NCBI GenBank assembly: GCA_017427265.1 | Contig: JAFRTG010000036.1 | Coordinates: forward strand, 107,783-171,782 | DNA from: Oscillospiraceae bacterium | GTDB lineage: Bacteria > Bacillota > Clostridia > Oscillospirales > Ruminococcaceae | Length of the DNA: 64,000 nt | Direction: 5' to 3' | In this document: one piece after another, positions 49,114 to 57,494 of the stretch | Position numbering within the stretch: the first letter of the stretch is position 1 | How the letters are laid out: each line of letters starts with the position of its first letter | Position numbers and translations under genes: made by a program | The notes under the pieces: model-generated | Told to the model about the DNA's origin: nothing | Seen by the model: the letters and a program-made list of their open reading frames with translations, nothing else | Databases searched by the model: none

Positions 49114-49161
49114 TTATAGTAGGAAAGCATCAAAATTTGAGTAAAGTGGAGATTCATAACT

Positions 49162-51036
49162 ATGAAAAGAATGAAGCGTATTGCATCAGCTGCACTCTCG
49201 ATCGCAATGCTCGCCGGTATGGCTGCAAGCAGTCTTTCTGCACAGATGACTGCTTCTGCGGCTGCTCCGCGGGTGCGGTACACGACCGTTACAAATCAGT
49301 GGCAAACTCGGATCAATGCTGAAAAAACAAAATTCCCGCACGGGAAATACTGGAACCACAAGACCGGTACTGCAAGTGAAAACGGCTGGTCCAGCACGCC
49401 CTGCAATCATGCGCAGGATAAGGTGAGAGGCGAGCTGGTCTGCAACACCTGCAGAACGGGAATTACCATTCTGACGAACCGCCATCAGGTTGATACAAGC
49501 CTTGAAGATGTCGGGCAGTGCTATGGCTTTGCACAGAAGCTCTCACAGGACATCTGGGGCACGAACCGGTTTTACCGCACGGATGTGGACAGCAGCTATG
49601 AGCCGCGCATCGGTGACAACGTCCGTTTGACCTTTACAGCCTCCAACGGAAAACAGGCCTGCCACAGCATCTTTATTACCGGTATTTCCGGCGATCAGAT
49701 CTATTTTGCAGAATGCAACGGCGGCATGGAAGATTGCAAGATCAAATGGGATCAGTACCAGTATTATACCAGCTTCACAACGCAGGTCAAGTATTATAAG
49801 GACAAAAACGGTGTAGATAAGCCCGTCACTCTTTATATCGGCCAAAATGCGACGAATGTGACAAAGTCTTACCTCAGAGCACATGCATCTTTCTATGAGC
49901 GCCCGCAAATCAAAGGTGACTTCAATCTGAACGGCAAAATTGATTCTCAGGATGCTGCACTTTTCCAGTCAACATATCTGGCAACCGGAAATCCCGGCAA
50001 GGATATTTCGATTGAAGAATACGATATCAACGGTGATCTGAAGGTAACGGAAGCTGACTATTCCCAGATCCAGTATTATGCCGGACTGAATTATGTAGAC
50101 GGTGTGATTGATGCGTTTGATCAGACTGTTACATATAAGGACAGAAACTCTGTTCCGAGTGACAGCTTCATCTATGACAACGGTATCTACAGCAAGATCG
50201 ACAGCTCTACGGCGTCGTTCCTTGGTCTGTTCAAGCTCAATGTGACTTCCAAAAATGTACTTTCTTATGTCTATCAGGACGGTAAGCGCTATAAGGTCAC
50301 CGCAATCGGTGAGAAGAACATGATACGGCCCGGCTGTACCCAAATGCGGATTGACACGCTGAGCACGATCGGCATTCCGGATACGGTTACCACAATCAAT
50401 AAGTATGCATTCTCCAGCGGCAATTCTGCACTGACCAAGATCATTTTTACCGGCAGCAACCCCGGTCTGACCACCATCGAAGACGGTGCATTCTTTTACT
50501 GCACGAAGCTGACCACGCTTGATCTGACCAAGTGCAAGAATCTGCAGAAGATCGGACGGTCTGCGTTCCTGAACTGCTCGAAGATTGCAACGCTTGACCT
50601 GACCCGGTGCACCAAGCTGACAACCCTTTCCAACAGTGCATTTGAAGGCTGCAGCAGTCTGACAAAGATCGACCTGACCAACTGCTCCAAGCTGACCTCG
50701 ATCGGCGACAGCGTGTTCACCAAGTGCACGAAGCTCGCAAATGTGATGTTCCCGACGACAACGTCTTCTTCCCCCTCTGCACAGATGAACATGAGATACG
50801 GCGTATCGACCGGCATGTTCAATGATGCAAGCTCCAGAACAAACTCTGTCGGCCTGTTCTTCTTCAACAACAGTTCTTCCTACAGAACGATTGTGATGAT
50901 GAACAACGATGCTGCGATGTGGAGAAGCGGCAAGCTCGGCGTCATGGTTGCCGGCAAGATCATTATTAAGGATCAGAACGGCAATACGCTCTATACCGGC
51001 ACAAACGCACAGGTCATGCAGGTCCGTCCGAGATAA
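49162..51036 (+). CDS. Secreted cysteine-peptidase-like / dockerin / leucine-rich-repeat protein, copy A
   Basis: The protein has 624 residues; GTGGAGA precedes the ATG at 49162. A signal peptide (1-35, ending ASAAA) is followed by a domain (about 45-245) with a CHAP or NlpC/P60-like pattern: Cys in GQCYGFAQKLSQDIWG, GDNVRLTF, His in CHSIFITGISGD and a conserved ECN. A type I dockerin lies in the middle (about 250-315, DFNLNGKIDSQD and DINGDLKVTEAD). BspA-type leucine-rich repeats (about 375-540: IPDTVTTINKYAF, LTTLDLTKCKNLQKIG) and a short C-terminal beta-rich region follow. It would dock on the scaffoldin and present LRRs outward. Whether the peptidase is active is unknown. The next gene is a tandem paralogue. 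Confidence 0.87.
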   Translation: MKRMKRIASAALSIAMLAGMAASSLSAQMTASAAAPRVRYTTVTNQWQTRINAEKTKFPHGKYWNHKTGTASENGWSSTPCNHAQDKVRGELVCNTCRTGITILTNRHQVDTSLEDVGQCYGFAQKLSQDIWGTNRFYRTDVDSSYEPRIGDNVRLTFTASNGKQACHSIFITGISGDQIYFAECNGGMEDCKIKWDQYQYYTSFTTQVKYYKDKNGVDKPVTLYIGQNATNVTKSYLRAHASFYERPQIKGDFNLNGKIDSQDAALFQSTYLATGNPGKDISIEEYDINGDLKVTEADYSQIQYYAGLNYVDGVIDAFDQTVTYKDRNSVPSDSFIYDNGIYSKIDSSTASFLGLFKLNVTSKNVLSYVYQDGKRYKVTAIGEKNMIRPGCTQMRIDTLSTIGIPDTVTTINKYAFSSGNSALTKIIFTGSNPGLTTIEDGAFFYCTKLTTLDLTKCKNLQKIGRSAFLNCSKIATLDLTRCTKLTTLSNSAFEGCSSLTKIDLTNCSKLTSIGDSVFTKCTKLANVMFPTTTSSSPSAQMNMRYGVSTGMFNDASSRTNSVGLFFFNNSSSYRTIVMMNNDAAMWRSGKLGVMVAGKIIIKDQNGNTLYTGTNAQVMQVRPR

Positions 51037-51071
51037 TCGGGGGTCTGAATGCCTGATTGATTCCTGAAAAG

Positions 51072-51106
51072 AACAGCTCCCGCTTTGTTTGCGGGGGCTG
51101 TTTTGT
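51072..51106 (+). terminator. Terminator of copy A
   Basis: AACAGCTCCCGC pairs with GCGGGGGCTGTT, then TTG. Nearly identical to the terminator after copy B. Confidence 0.85.
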
Positions 51107-51333
51107 GTCTGACCGTACTTTGGCTGCACATGCATTTGTTTCCTGAAATAAATAACATATTGCAGCAACGGAAAACAGACAAAATCTGATGATTACTGTT
51201 TTGATTAAGACTTGGCCAAATCGCAATTTTTGACTTTTGACAGCAAAAAATGGAAACCTGAGAGAACCGGAGAAAACAAAAGGTATGCGCCGGATACTTT
51301 GCATTATTTTAACATAATCAATGCTCAACATGG

Positions 51334-51362
51334 TTGACTTTTATCTGGAAAACGAATAAAAT
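51334..51362 (+). promoter_or_regulatory. Promoter of the second peptidase-LRR gene
   Basis: TTGACT and TAAAAT are 17 bp apart. Upstream 51107-51333 holds only diverged sequence shared with the leader of copy A (for example CTGAAATAAA followed by an AT-rich stretch). Confidence 0.72.
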
Positions 51363-51367
51363 AATGA

Positions 51368-51403
51368 TGCAATTGCATATCTAACGCTACAATTCGGGTT
51401 GTA
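51368..51403 (+). promoter_or_regulatory. Two-palindrome element at the transcription start, copy 2
   Basis: TGCAATTGCATA, 8 bp, then TACAATTCGGGTTGTA. It has the same spacing and the same position relative to the -10 as copy 1; only one base differs in the two conserved blocks, while the 8-bp spacer is different. Confidence 0.8.
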
Positions 51404-51449
51404 ACATTTTTTGAACAATTATATTATGGAAAATTGGAGATTAGCGATT

Positions 51450-53192
51450 ATGAAAAACATGAAGCGCATTGCATCTGCTGCGATTTCTGCTGCGATGCTT
51501 GCAGGAATGGCCGGAACCGGTCTGCTTGCAAATCTCAGCACAACAGCATCTGCAGCGGGCAATCAGACAGTCCACAGTGTGACATCTTCCACTGAATGGA
51601 ACCGCAGAATCAACAACGAAAAGGCAAAGTATCCGGCTACCAAGAACGGCAAGAAGTGCTACTGGAACAGAAAGTGGAACAGCATTACCGGCAAGTACGG
51701 TGATGAGGATTCCTACAGCACGACCCCCTGCTCACATAACAGCCAGGGCTACTGCAATGACTGCAACACCCTTCAGATGTCCGCAGTACACGGTAATTAC
51801 TATACCACCGGCTATAATCTGATTACCAATTCCTACGGCAGCAGCGTCACCACGTACAGCCAGTGCATCGGCTTTGCGTGCAAGCTCGCACTGGATCTGT
51901 GGCAGACTGATACATTCATTCAGTATGATATCAAGAGCGGAAAAATCCAGTACGGTGACGGCTCCAGCGAGAACTATGTTCCGAAGGTCGGTGACAATGT
52001 CCGGATCTTTGCCGGCGGCTACGAGCACAGCATCTTCATCACCTATGTCAACGGCGATGACATCCGTTTTGCACAGTGCAACGCAGATAACAAGTGCGGC
52101 ATTGAATGGGATGTGAATTACTACAACGGTTCCGGTGTCACGCAGGCATATCTCCGCAGCCGCGCAAAGTATGTTGAGCGTCCTGCGATTGCCGGTGACC
52201 TGAACCTGAACGGCAGAATCGACAACGGCGACGCTTCCATCTTTGAGAGCACCGTCATGTATGACGGCAACCCGGTCGGCGCGATTGAAAACGGCATCGG
52301 CACTGTCGCACCGTACTCTGCATATGATGTCAACGGTGACGGCCATGTCGATACCACGGACCTGAATCAGATCAAGTACGGCTCCAATCATCCGGACTAT
52401 ATGAGACTCATCAGCCGTTCCGACAAGACAACCTGCCGCTGGGCACCGATCAACAACATCAACGGATTCCGTTTCAGCGACGGCAGCTACTATGTCAAGA
52501 ACAACATCGGCGGCGTTTCCTGGATCGGCTCTGTTGACAAGGAAGCAACCAGCGTGTCTGTTCCTACCAGTGTTTACCATCCGAAGGACAAGAAGTGGTA
52601 TACGGTCAACGAGATCGGCTACAATGCACAGCATCGCGGCGGCGGCTGGCGCACCTGCACCGCAGGCTACAAGATCAAGACCCTCAGAATTCCGGATTCG
52701 ATCACGAAGATCCATTCCTTTGCATTTGAAAGCTGGGAGTTGACCTCGCTTCAGTTCTCCGGCTCCAACCCGAAGCTCGAAATCATTGATGAAGATGCAT
52801 TCTATGATTGCCAGAAGCTGACCAGTCTGAACTTCACGCCGTGCACGAAGCTGAACACTGTCGGCGACTGTGCATTCAACAACTGCAAGAAGCTGGCGAC
52901 TGTCATCTTCCCGACAACAACGAATTCTTCCAGCTCTGCACAGATGAACATGAAGTTCGGCAAGACTTACGGCATGTTCAATGATGCAAGCACCAGAACC
53001 ACATGCTGCACGCTCTACTTCATGAACAATGCTTCTTCTTACAGAACGGTTATCCTGACCGCAAATGATATTGCAATGATCAGAAGCGGCAAGCTCGCAG
53101 TTTGCCTCGCAGGTAAGGTTCGCATCAAGGATTCCAACGGCAATATCCTTCTTACCTACTCCAATTCTCAGCTGATGCAGGTTCATCCGTAA
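51450..53192 (+). CDS. Secreted cysteine-peptidase-like / dockerin / leucine-rich-repeat protein, copy B
   Basis: The protein has 580 residues from the ATG at 51450 (GGAGA 9 nt upstream); weaker in-frame starts upstream lack a site. It is paralogous to copy A along its whole length: signal peptide MKNMKRIASAAISAAMLAGM, Cys in YSQCIGFACKLALDLW, GDNVRIF, His in YEHSIFITYVNGD and AQCN. A central dockerin (DLNLNGRIDNGD, DVNGDGHVDTTD) and a shorter LRR stretch (ITKIHSFAFESWELTSLQF, LTSLNFTPCTKLNTVGD) follow. The C-terminal block MNMKFGKTYGMFNDASTRT is closely matched in copy A. The N-terminal region has an extra insert of about 30 residues and the LRR region fewer repeats. Its function is as open as for copy A. 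Confidence 0.87.
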   Translation: MKNMKRIASAAISAAMLAGMAGTGLLANLSTTASAAGNQTVHSVTSSTEWNRRINNEKAKYPATKNGKKCYWNRKWNSITGKYGDEDSYSTTPCSHNSQGYCNDCNTLQMSAVHGNYYTTGYNLITNSYGSSVTTYSQCIGFACKLALDLWQTDTFIQYDIKSGKIQYGDGSSENYVPKVGDNVRIFAGGYEHSIFITYVNGDDIRFAQCNADNKCGIEWDVNYYNGSGVTQAYLRSRAKYVERPAIAGDLNLNGRIDNGDASIFESTVMYDGNPVGAIENGIGTVAPYSAYDVNGDGHVDTTDLNQIKYGSNHPDYMRLISRSDKTTCRWAPINNINGFRFSDGSYYVKNNIGGVSWIGSVDKEATSVSVPTSVYHPKDKKWYTVNEIGYNAQHRGGGWRTCTAGYKIKTLRIPDSITKIHSFAFESWELTSLQFSGSNPKLEIIDEDAFYDCQKLTSLNFTPCTKLNTVGDCAFNNCKKLATVIFPTTTNSSSSAQMNMKFGKTYGMFNDASTRTTCCTLYFMNNASSYRTVILTANDIAMIRSGKLAVCLAGKVRIKDSNGNILLTYSNSQLMQVHP

Positions 53193-53224
53193 TTATTTCA
53201 GAGCCCTGTATCTGTCATAACAAA

Positions 53225-53260
53225 AACAGCTCCCGCTTGATGTGCGGGGGCTGTTTTGTG
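53225..53260. terminator. Terminator of copy B, also facing the patatin gene
   Basis: AACAGCTCCCGC pairs with GCGGGGGCTGTT. T runs flank it on both strands, so it can also end the minus-strand patatin transcript. Confidence 0.85.
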
Positions 53261-53262
53261 TT

Positions 53263-54084
53263 TTATGCTTCAACGGCCTGCGCCATCTGCAGCAGACGCT
53301 CCTTCTGCAGCAGCACATCCTGTATGCCGAGATCATAGTCCGCTTTGAGTTTTTTCTTGCTGATCCGGATGGTGCCGGTCAGGAAGCCGCCGAGCGACCG
53401 CGACGGGATAATGTCAATGTTGCCGTCCTCTGAGAGATGATTGCGGTCAGGCTCGTTCGTCAGCCAGACGGTGACGGTCTGCCGCCAGCCGCGTGCACGG
53501 AGCTTCATGCGCGGGGTGTTGTCCGAGATGCCGCCGTCGAGATAACCTGTGCCGTTGATCTGCATACCGAAGATGCCCTTGTAGATCAGCGGGAGTGCGG
53601 ACGAGGCCAGCACGATCTGCTTGCGGAGCTCCGGCTCGTATTCACTCAGGGAGAACACCTCGGAGCTGTGCAGGTCAGCGGCATGTGTGCAGACCGCATA
53701 AAGGCTGCGCGTGCCTCTGGAAAAGTCAATGTGCTCCTTCATGATCGCCTCCAGCCGCTTCTGCGAGAAGCTGCCGCCGAGCAAAATGCCCCAGAGGGAT
53801 GCACGGCACATTGCAAACAGGGGACTGAGCAGCATCGCTGCGGCCTCGGTTTTGTCAATGTTCAGCAGATCGCTTTTCTTGAGATTGAGCCAGATATTTG
53901 CTGCGGTTTCGGTATCGCAGTTGTCAAACAGCACAGCGTTCAGTGCGCCGACAGATGCGCCGATGATGCCGTCAATGCTGGGTGTCAGGCCGATCTGTTC
54001 AAGCCCCGCCCAGACGCCTGCTTCATAGGCGCCCTTTGCGCCGCCGCCGCTGAGAACCAGTCCGATCTTCTTCGGATTGCCCAT
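53263..54084 (-). CDS. Patatin-like phospholipase
   Basis: This is a lipid acyl hydrolase with a Ser-Asp dyad. The protein has 273 residues from the ATG at 54084 (AAAGGAG upstream), reading MGNPKKIGLVLSGGGAKGAYEAGV with the oxyanion loop. The nucleophile Ser is in GIIGASVGALNA and the catalytic Asp in GYLDGGISDN. There is no signal peptide, so it is intracellular. It interrupts the run of secreted enzymes and is on the opposite strand, so it is probably unrelated to polysaccharide use; membrane lipid turnover is the usual guess. Confidence 0.93.
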   Translation of the reverse strand: MGNPKKIGLVLSGGGAKGAYEAGVWAGLEQIGLTPSIDGIIGASVGALNAVLFDNCDTETAANIWLNLKKSDLLNIDKTEAAAMLLSPLFAMCRASLWGILLGGSFSQKRLEAIMKEHIDFSRGTRSLYAVCTHAADLHSSEVFSLSEYEPELRKQIVLASSALPLIYKGIFGMQINGTGYLDGGISDNTPRMKLRARGWRQTVTVWLTNEPDRNHLSEDGNIDIIPSRSLGGFLTGTIRISKKKLKADYDLGIQDVLLQKERLLQMAQAVEA

Positions 54085-54141
54085 GTGATGTTCAGCTCCT
54101 TTTGTGTGATGTTGCAGAGAGATACAATATATGCTGTTTTT

Positions 54142-54170
54142 ATTATAACATAATGCAAGTGAAATTGCAA
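54142..54170 (-). promoter_or_regulatory. Sigma-A promoter of the patatin gene
   Basis: On the minus strand TTGCAA and TATAAT are 17 bp apart. Confidence 0.82.
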
Positions 54171-54293
54171 GTGTGCAGACGTCCCTGTTCCGTTCCGGTG
54201 CAGGATGGTTCTTTGCGGACAACTTTGAACAACTTTTCCATGACATATTCCGTATAAATCTGTAAATAATCCATAATATCTTTGGAATTTTTA

Positions 54294-54362
54294 TTGCTTT
54301 GTACGTACATCTTATGATACAATTATAAAGGGATACTGCATGTCTGGGAAAGTGCAGTATCC
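54294..54362 (+). promoter_or_regulatory. Promoter of the GH141 gene with a perfect downstream inverted repeat
   Basis: TTGCTT (54294-54299) and TACAAT (54318-54323) are 18 bp apart. GGATACTGCA (54331-54340) and TGCAGTATCC (54353-54362) form a perfect 10-bp inverted repeat beginning near the transcription start, suited to an operator or a leader hairpin. 54171-54293 shows nothing else. Confidence 0.68.
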
Positions 54363-54404
54363 GATGATTTACCGGTTTACCGGATGAAATGGGGGTCTCC
54401 ACAA

Positions 54405-57314
54405 ATGACAAGAGAAAAACAGATCAGAAACAGGGGACGGGCTGTCACACGCACTGCAGCGGCCGTATGCGCCGTGCTGCTTGCGGCTTCCGCGGCACCG
54501 TTCCGGGCAGGAACGCTGACGGCGGACGTCACTCTGCGGGCAAATGCTGCTTCCGTATTCGCGGAGCTGTATGTCTCGCCGGACGGCGACGACGCAAACG
54601 CCGGCACGCCCGAAAAGCCGCTCCGGACGCTTGCAGGCGCACGCGATGCCGTCCGCAGGATCAAGGACGGCATGACAGGGGATATCGTCGTGTATTTCCG
54701 CGGCGGCACCTACCGCATGACAGAGGCCGTGACCTTCGACACACGCGATTCCGCGCCGGAGGGATGCAGGATCATCTATCAGGCCTGCGACGGTGAAAAG
54801 CCTGTGTTTTCCGGCGCAGAGCAGGTGACAGGCTGGAAAAAGTACAACGATAAGCTCTATGCGGCAACGCTTGACCGCGATGTCAAGCTGCGCAACCTTT
54901 ACGTCAACGACCACCGCGCCAACATGGGCAGCGCTTCGGCGGCCGGACAGGGCGGCTGGGGCAATTACGATGTCACGGCCGGTCAGGCGGACTGGGCATG
55001 GGATTCCGGCAGAAAGAGCGACGGCATCATCTATAAAGCCGGTGATCTGCCGCAGATTACGTCCAACACCGATGACCTTGAGGTCGTCAACGGCACCACA
55101 TGGAACGAGAATATCGTCTGCTCACGCGATGTGAAGTATGAAAACGGCTCCATGATTCTGCTGCTGCAGCAGCCCTACGGCGCGATTGCGCAGACACCGG
55201 GCTGGGGCGCGGGCTTCTCCTGCAGCAGCTGGCATACGCTCTATAATGCATTTGAATTTGTCGATCAGCCCGGCGATTTCTTCTTCGATAAAACCGCGCA
55301 TCAGCTTTATTATTACCCCTATGACGGAGAGGATATGTCGCAGGCGGACGTCGAGGCGCCGGTCACCGAGCAGCTCGTTGTGATCGCCGGCAATTCCACA
55401 AGCGAGCGCGTCCGGAACCTGACGTTCAGCGGGCTGACCTTTGCCCACACTGACTATCAGCTGACGGATGTTGCGGGCTCGCACGGAAAGACGACCTGTC
55501 AGGCCGCGCAGACCTATACCGCATTTGCGGATACAAACTGGCACAGCAAGACCTACGAAATGGTCGATACGCTGCCCGCGATGATTCATGTCACAAGCAG
55601 CGATTCCATCGACTTTACCGGCAATGTCATCAAGCACACCGGTGCAGACGGCATTTCTATGACAAATGATGTTATCAACAGCAATATTACCGGAAATTAT
55701 ATCACCGATATCACCTCGTCCGGCATTACGATCGGGCACCCGCAGCATGTCTATATCGGCGACGGCGACGGCAGAAACCGCGAAAAGTTCCCGCGCGGCG
55801 TCGAGGGCGTCTGCAAAAACGACACCGTTGCGGACAATCTGCTCTATGATATCAGTGTGGTGCACGGCTTCGGCGGCTGCGCGGCCGTGACGGTCTACTT
55901 CGGCGACACGGTCAGGGTGCTGCGCAATCAGGTCGAAAAGACCGCGTACAACGGCATTCACCTCGGCTGGGGCTGGTGCAACTTCAAGGATTCCGAAACC
56001 TGCCGCGACAATATGATCTGCCAGAACCGCGTCATCAACTGCCTGAACCGTCTGCACGACAGCGGCGGCATCTACACGATCGGCCAGATGCCCGGCACCG
56101 TCATCAACGAGAACTATGTGCAGGGAATCCCGGCGGGCGGCCCCGGTGCGCCGACCTACGGCCTGCACAATGACGAAGGCACTGCGTGGATCGAGGAGAA
56201 TGACAATGTCCTCGAAATCGACAAAAATGTGACCTATACGATCAACTGCGAGGAGTACGGCGACAAGCATCATCTGACGATCAAGCGCACCTACGCGACC
56301 GTCAACAGGATGGGCAAGAACCCGCCTGACAGCGACATTGATACGCCGATTGTTGTTTCGGACAATGTCTGGCCGCAGGCGCAGTATGAGATTTGCGTGC
56401 GCTCCGGTTTGCAGGACGAATTCAGGAGCATTATGCCGGAGAATATGATGACCGATGCGGACTATGTGTTCCCGGCGAGCTGTGCGGCCAAGGGCGAGAG
56501 CGTGCTCCCGATCCGCACGGCGGGTTCCGGCAAGACTGTCTGGATTGCGCCGGACAATACGACGGCCTTTAAGCGCGGCAGCGATATGACCAAAGCAGCA
56601 GGCACCGCATCGAAGATCAAGACGCCGTCCGAGGGCGGCAGCTACCGCATCTACGTCACCGACAGCACCGGCAAAATTCTCAGCAAATCCGCGCATATTC
56701 TGCGCATCAGCGGCACATCCTCCGGCACGGAGGCCTCCTCGTTCTTCGATCAGTCCGGCATTGAGACCGAGAACTGCTCCGAGGGCGGGCTTGATGTGGC
56801 ATACATCGAAAACGGCGACTACATCGGCTTCAAAGACGTGGATTTCGGCACCGGTGCGAATGCAATCGACATCCGTGTTGCGGCCAATGACGGCGGCAGC
56901 TCCATTGAACTGCGGCTCGGCAGCCCGACCGGTACGCTGATCGGTACGCTGGATGTCGAACCGACCGGCGGCTGGCAGACATGGGCGACCCAGCGCGCTG
57001 CGATCACGGAGACCTCCGGCAGGCATAACCTTTATATGGTATTCAAGGGCGGCGAAGGCTATCTGTTCAATGTGGCCGCGTTCAAGCTCAATACGCCGGG
57101 CGGCACGCCGTCGGATGATTTTATCTGCGGTGATGTGAACGATGACGGCACGGTCGATGCACGCGATCTCTCGCTGATGAAGCGGTTCGCGGCAGCCGGC
57201 GGAGATTTTCCGGAGGCTGCGGATGTCGATGGCGACGGCGCGCTGACGGCTGCGGATATCAGGCTGCACAGGGACTATCTGTGCGGGAAGATCACAGAGT
57301 TTCCGGCTTCGTGA
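54405..57314 (+). CDS. GH141-like right-handed beta-helix enzyme with CBM6 and dockerin
   Basis: The protein has 969 residues from the ATG at 54405, which follows GGGGG; an ATG 21 nt earlier has no site. After a signal peptide the catalytic part (about 45-690) begins LYVSPDGDDANAGTPEKPLR and FRGGTYRMTE, the usual entry to a parallel beta-helix. It has repeated NxI/NxV coils (ITGNYITDI, RNQVEKTAYNGIHLGWGW, DSGGIYTIGQMPGT). This fits GH141, which includes an alpha-L-fucosidase acting on rhamnogalacturonan II and a xylanase. A CBM6 (about 770-895, QSGIETENCSEGGLDVAY to GYLFNVAAF) and a type I dockerin (about 905-965; DVNDDGTVDARD, DVDGDGALTAAD) complete it. Fucosidase is preferred given the neighbouring pectin enzymes, but this is inference. 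Confidence 0.85.
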   Translation: MTREKQIRNRGRAVTRTAAAVCAVLLAASAAPFRAGTLTADVTLRANAASVFAELYVSPDGDDANAGTPEKPLRTLAGARDAVRRIKDGMTGDIVVYFRGGTYRMTEAVTFDTRDSAPEGCRIIYQACDGEKPVFSGAEQVTGWKKYNDKLYAATLDRDVKLRNLYVNDHRANMGSASAAGQGGWGNYDVTAGQADWAWDSGRKSDGIIYKAGDLPQITSNTDDLEVVNGTTWNENIVCSRDVKYENGSMILLLQQPYGAIAQTPGWGAGFSCSSWHTLYNAFEFVDQPGDFFFDKTAHQLYYYPYDGEDMSQADVEAPVTEQLVVIAGNSTSERVRNLTFSGLTFAHTDYQLTDVAGSHGKTTCQAAQTYTAFADTNWHSKTYEMVDTLPAMIHVTSSDSIDFTGNVIKHTGADGISMTNDVINSNITGNYITDITSSGITIGHPQHVYIGDGDGRNREKFPRGVEGVCKNDTVADNLLYDISVVHGFGGCAAVTVYFGDTVRVLRNQVEKTAYNGIHLGWGWCNFKDSETCRDNMICQNRVINCLNRLHDSGGIYTIGQMPGTVINENYVQGIPAGGPGAPTYGLHNDEGTAWIEENDNVLEIDKNVTYTINCEEYGDKHHLTIKRTYATVNRMGKNPPDSDIDTPIVVSDNVWPQAQYEICVRSGLQDEFRSIMPENMMTDADYVFPASCAAKGESVLPIRTAGSGKTVWIAPDNTTAFKRGSDMTKAAGTASKIKTPSEGGSYRIYVTDSTGKILSKSAHILRISGTSSGTEASSFFDQSGIETENCSEGGLDVAYIENGDYIGFKDVDFGTGANAIDIRVAANDGGSSIELRLGSPTGTLIGTLDVEPTGGWQTWATQRAAITETSGRHNLYMVFKGGEGYLFNVAAFKLNTPGGTPSDDFICGDVNDDGTVDARDLSLMKRFAAAGGDFPEAADVDGDGALTAADIRLHRDYLCGKITEFPAS

Positions 57315-57395
57315 TACAGCGGGGGAGCGGCTGCTGTACGGCGCGCTCCCTTCTGCGGATTCATAATTTGTACACAACAAAAGCACAATTTCCTA

Positions 57396-57424
57396 TTTAC
57401 TTTTTGTCCCATTTGTGCTATACT
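57396..57424 (+). promoter_or_regulatory. Sigma-A promoter of the PL11 gene
   Basis: TTTACT and TATACT are 17 bp apart, 70 bp upstream of the start codon. The GGGAGCG/CGCTCCC hairpin at 57327-57352 after GH141 has no T run. Confidence 0.68.
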
Positions 57425-57494
57425 GAAACCGGTACGGCGTGAAGCTGTATGCAGATTTACGGATATATTCGGAAAGGAAAAAAGGGGATTACGT

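Noticed and set aside
54085-54411. N-terminal extension of the patatin gene
   Set aside because: The extra codons cross the patatin promoter and the GH141 promoter; MGNPKKIGLVLSGGG is the normal family start.
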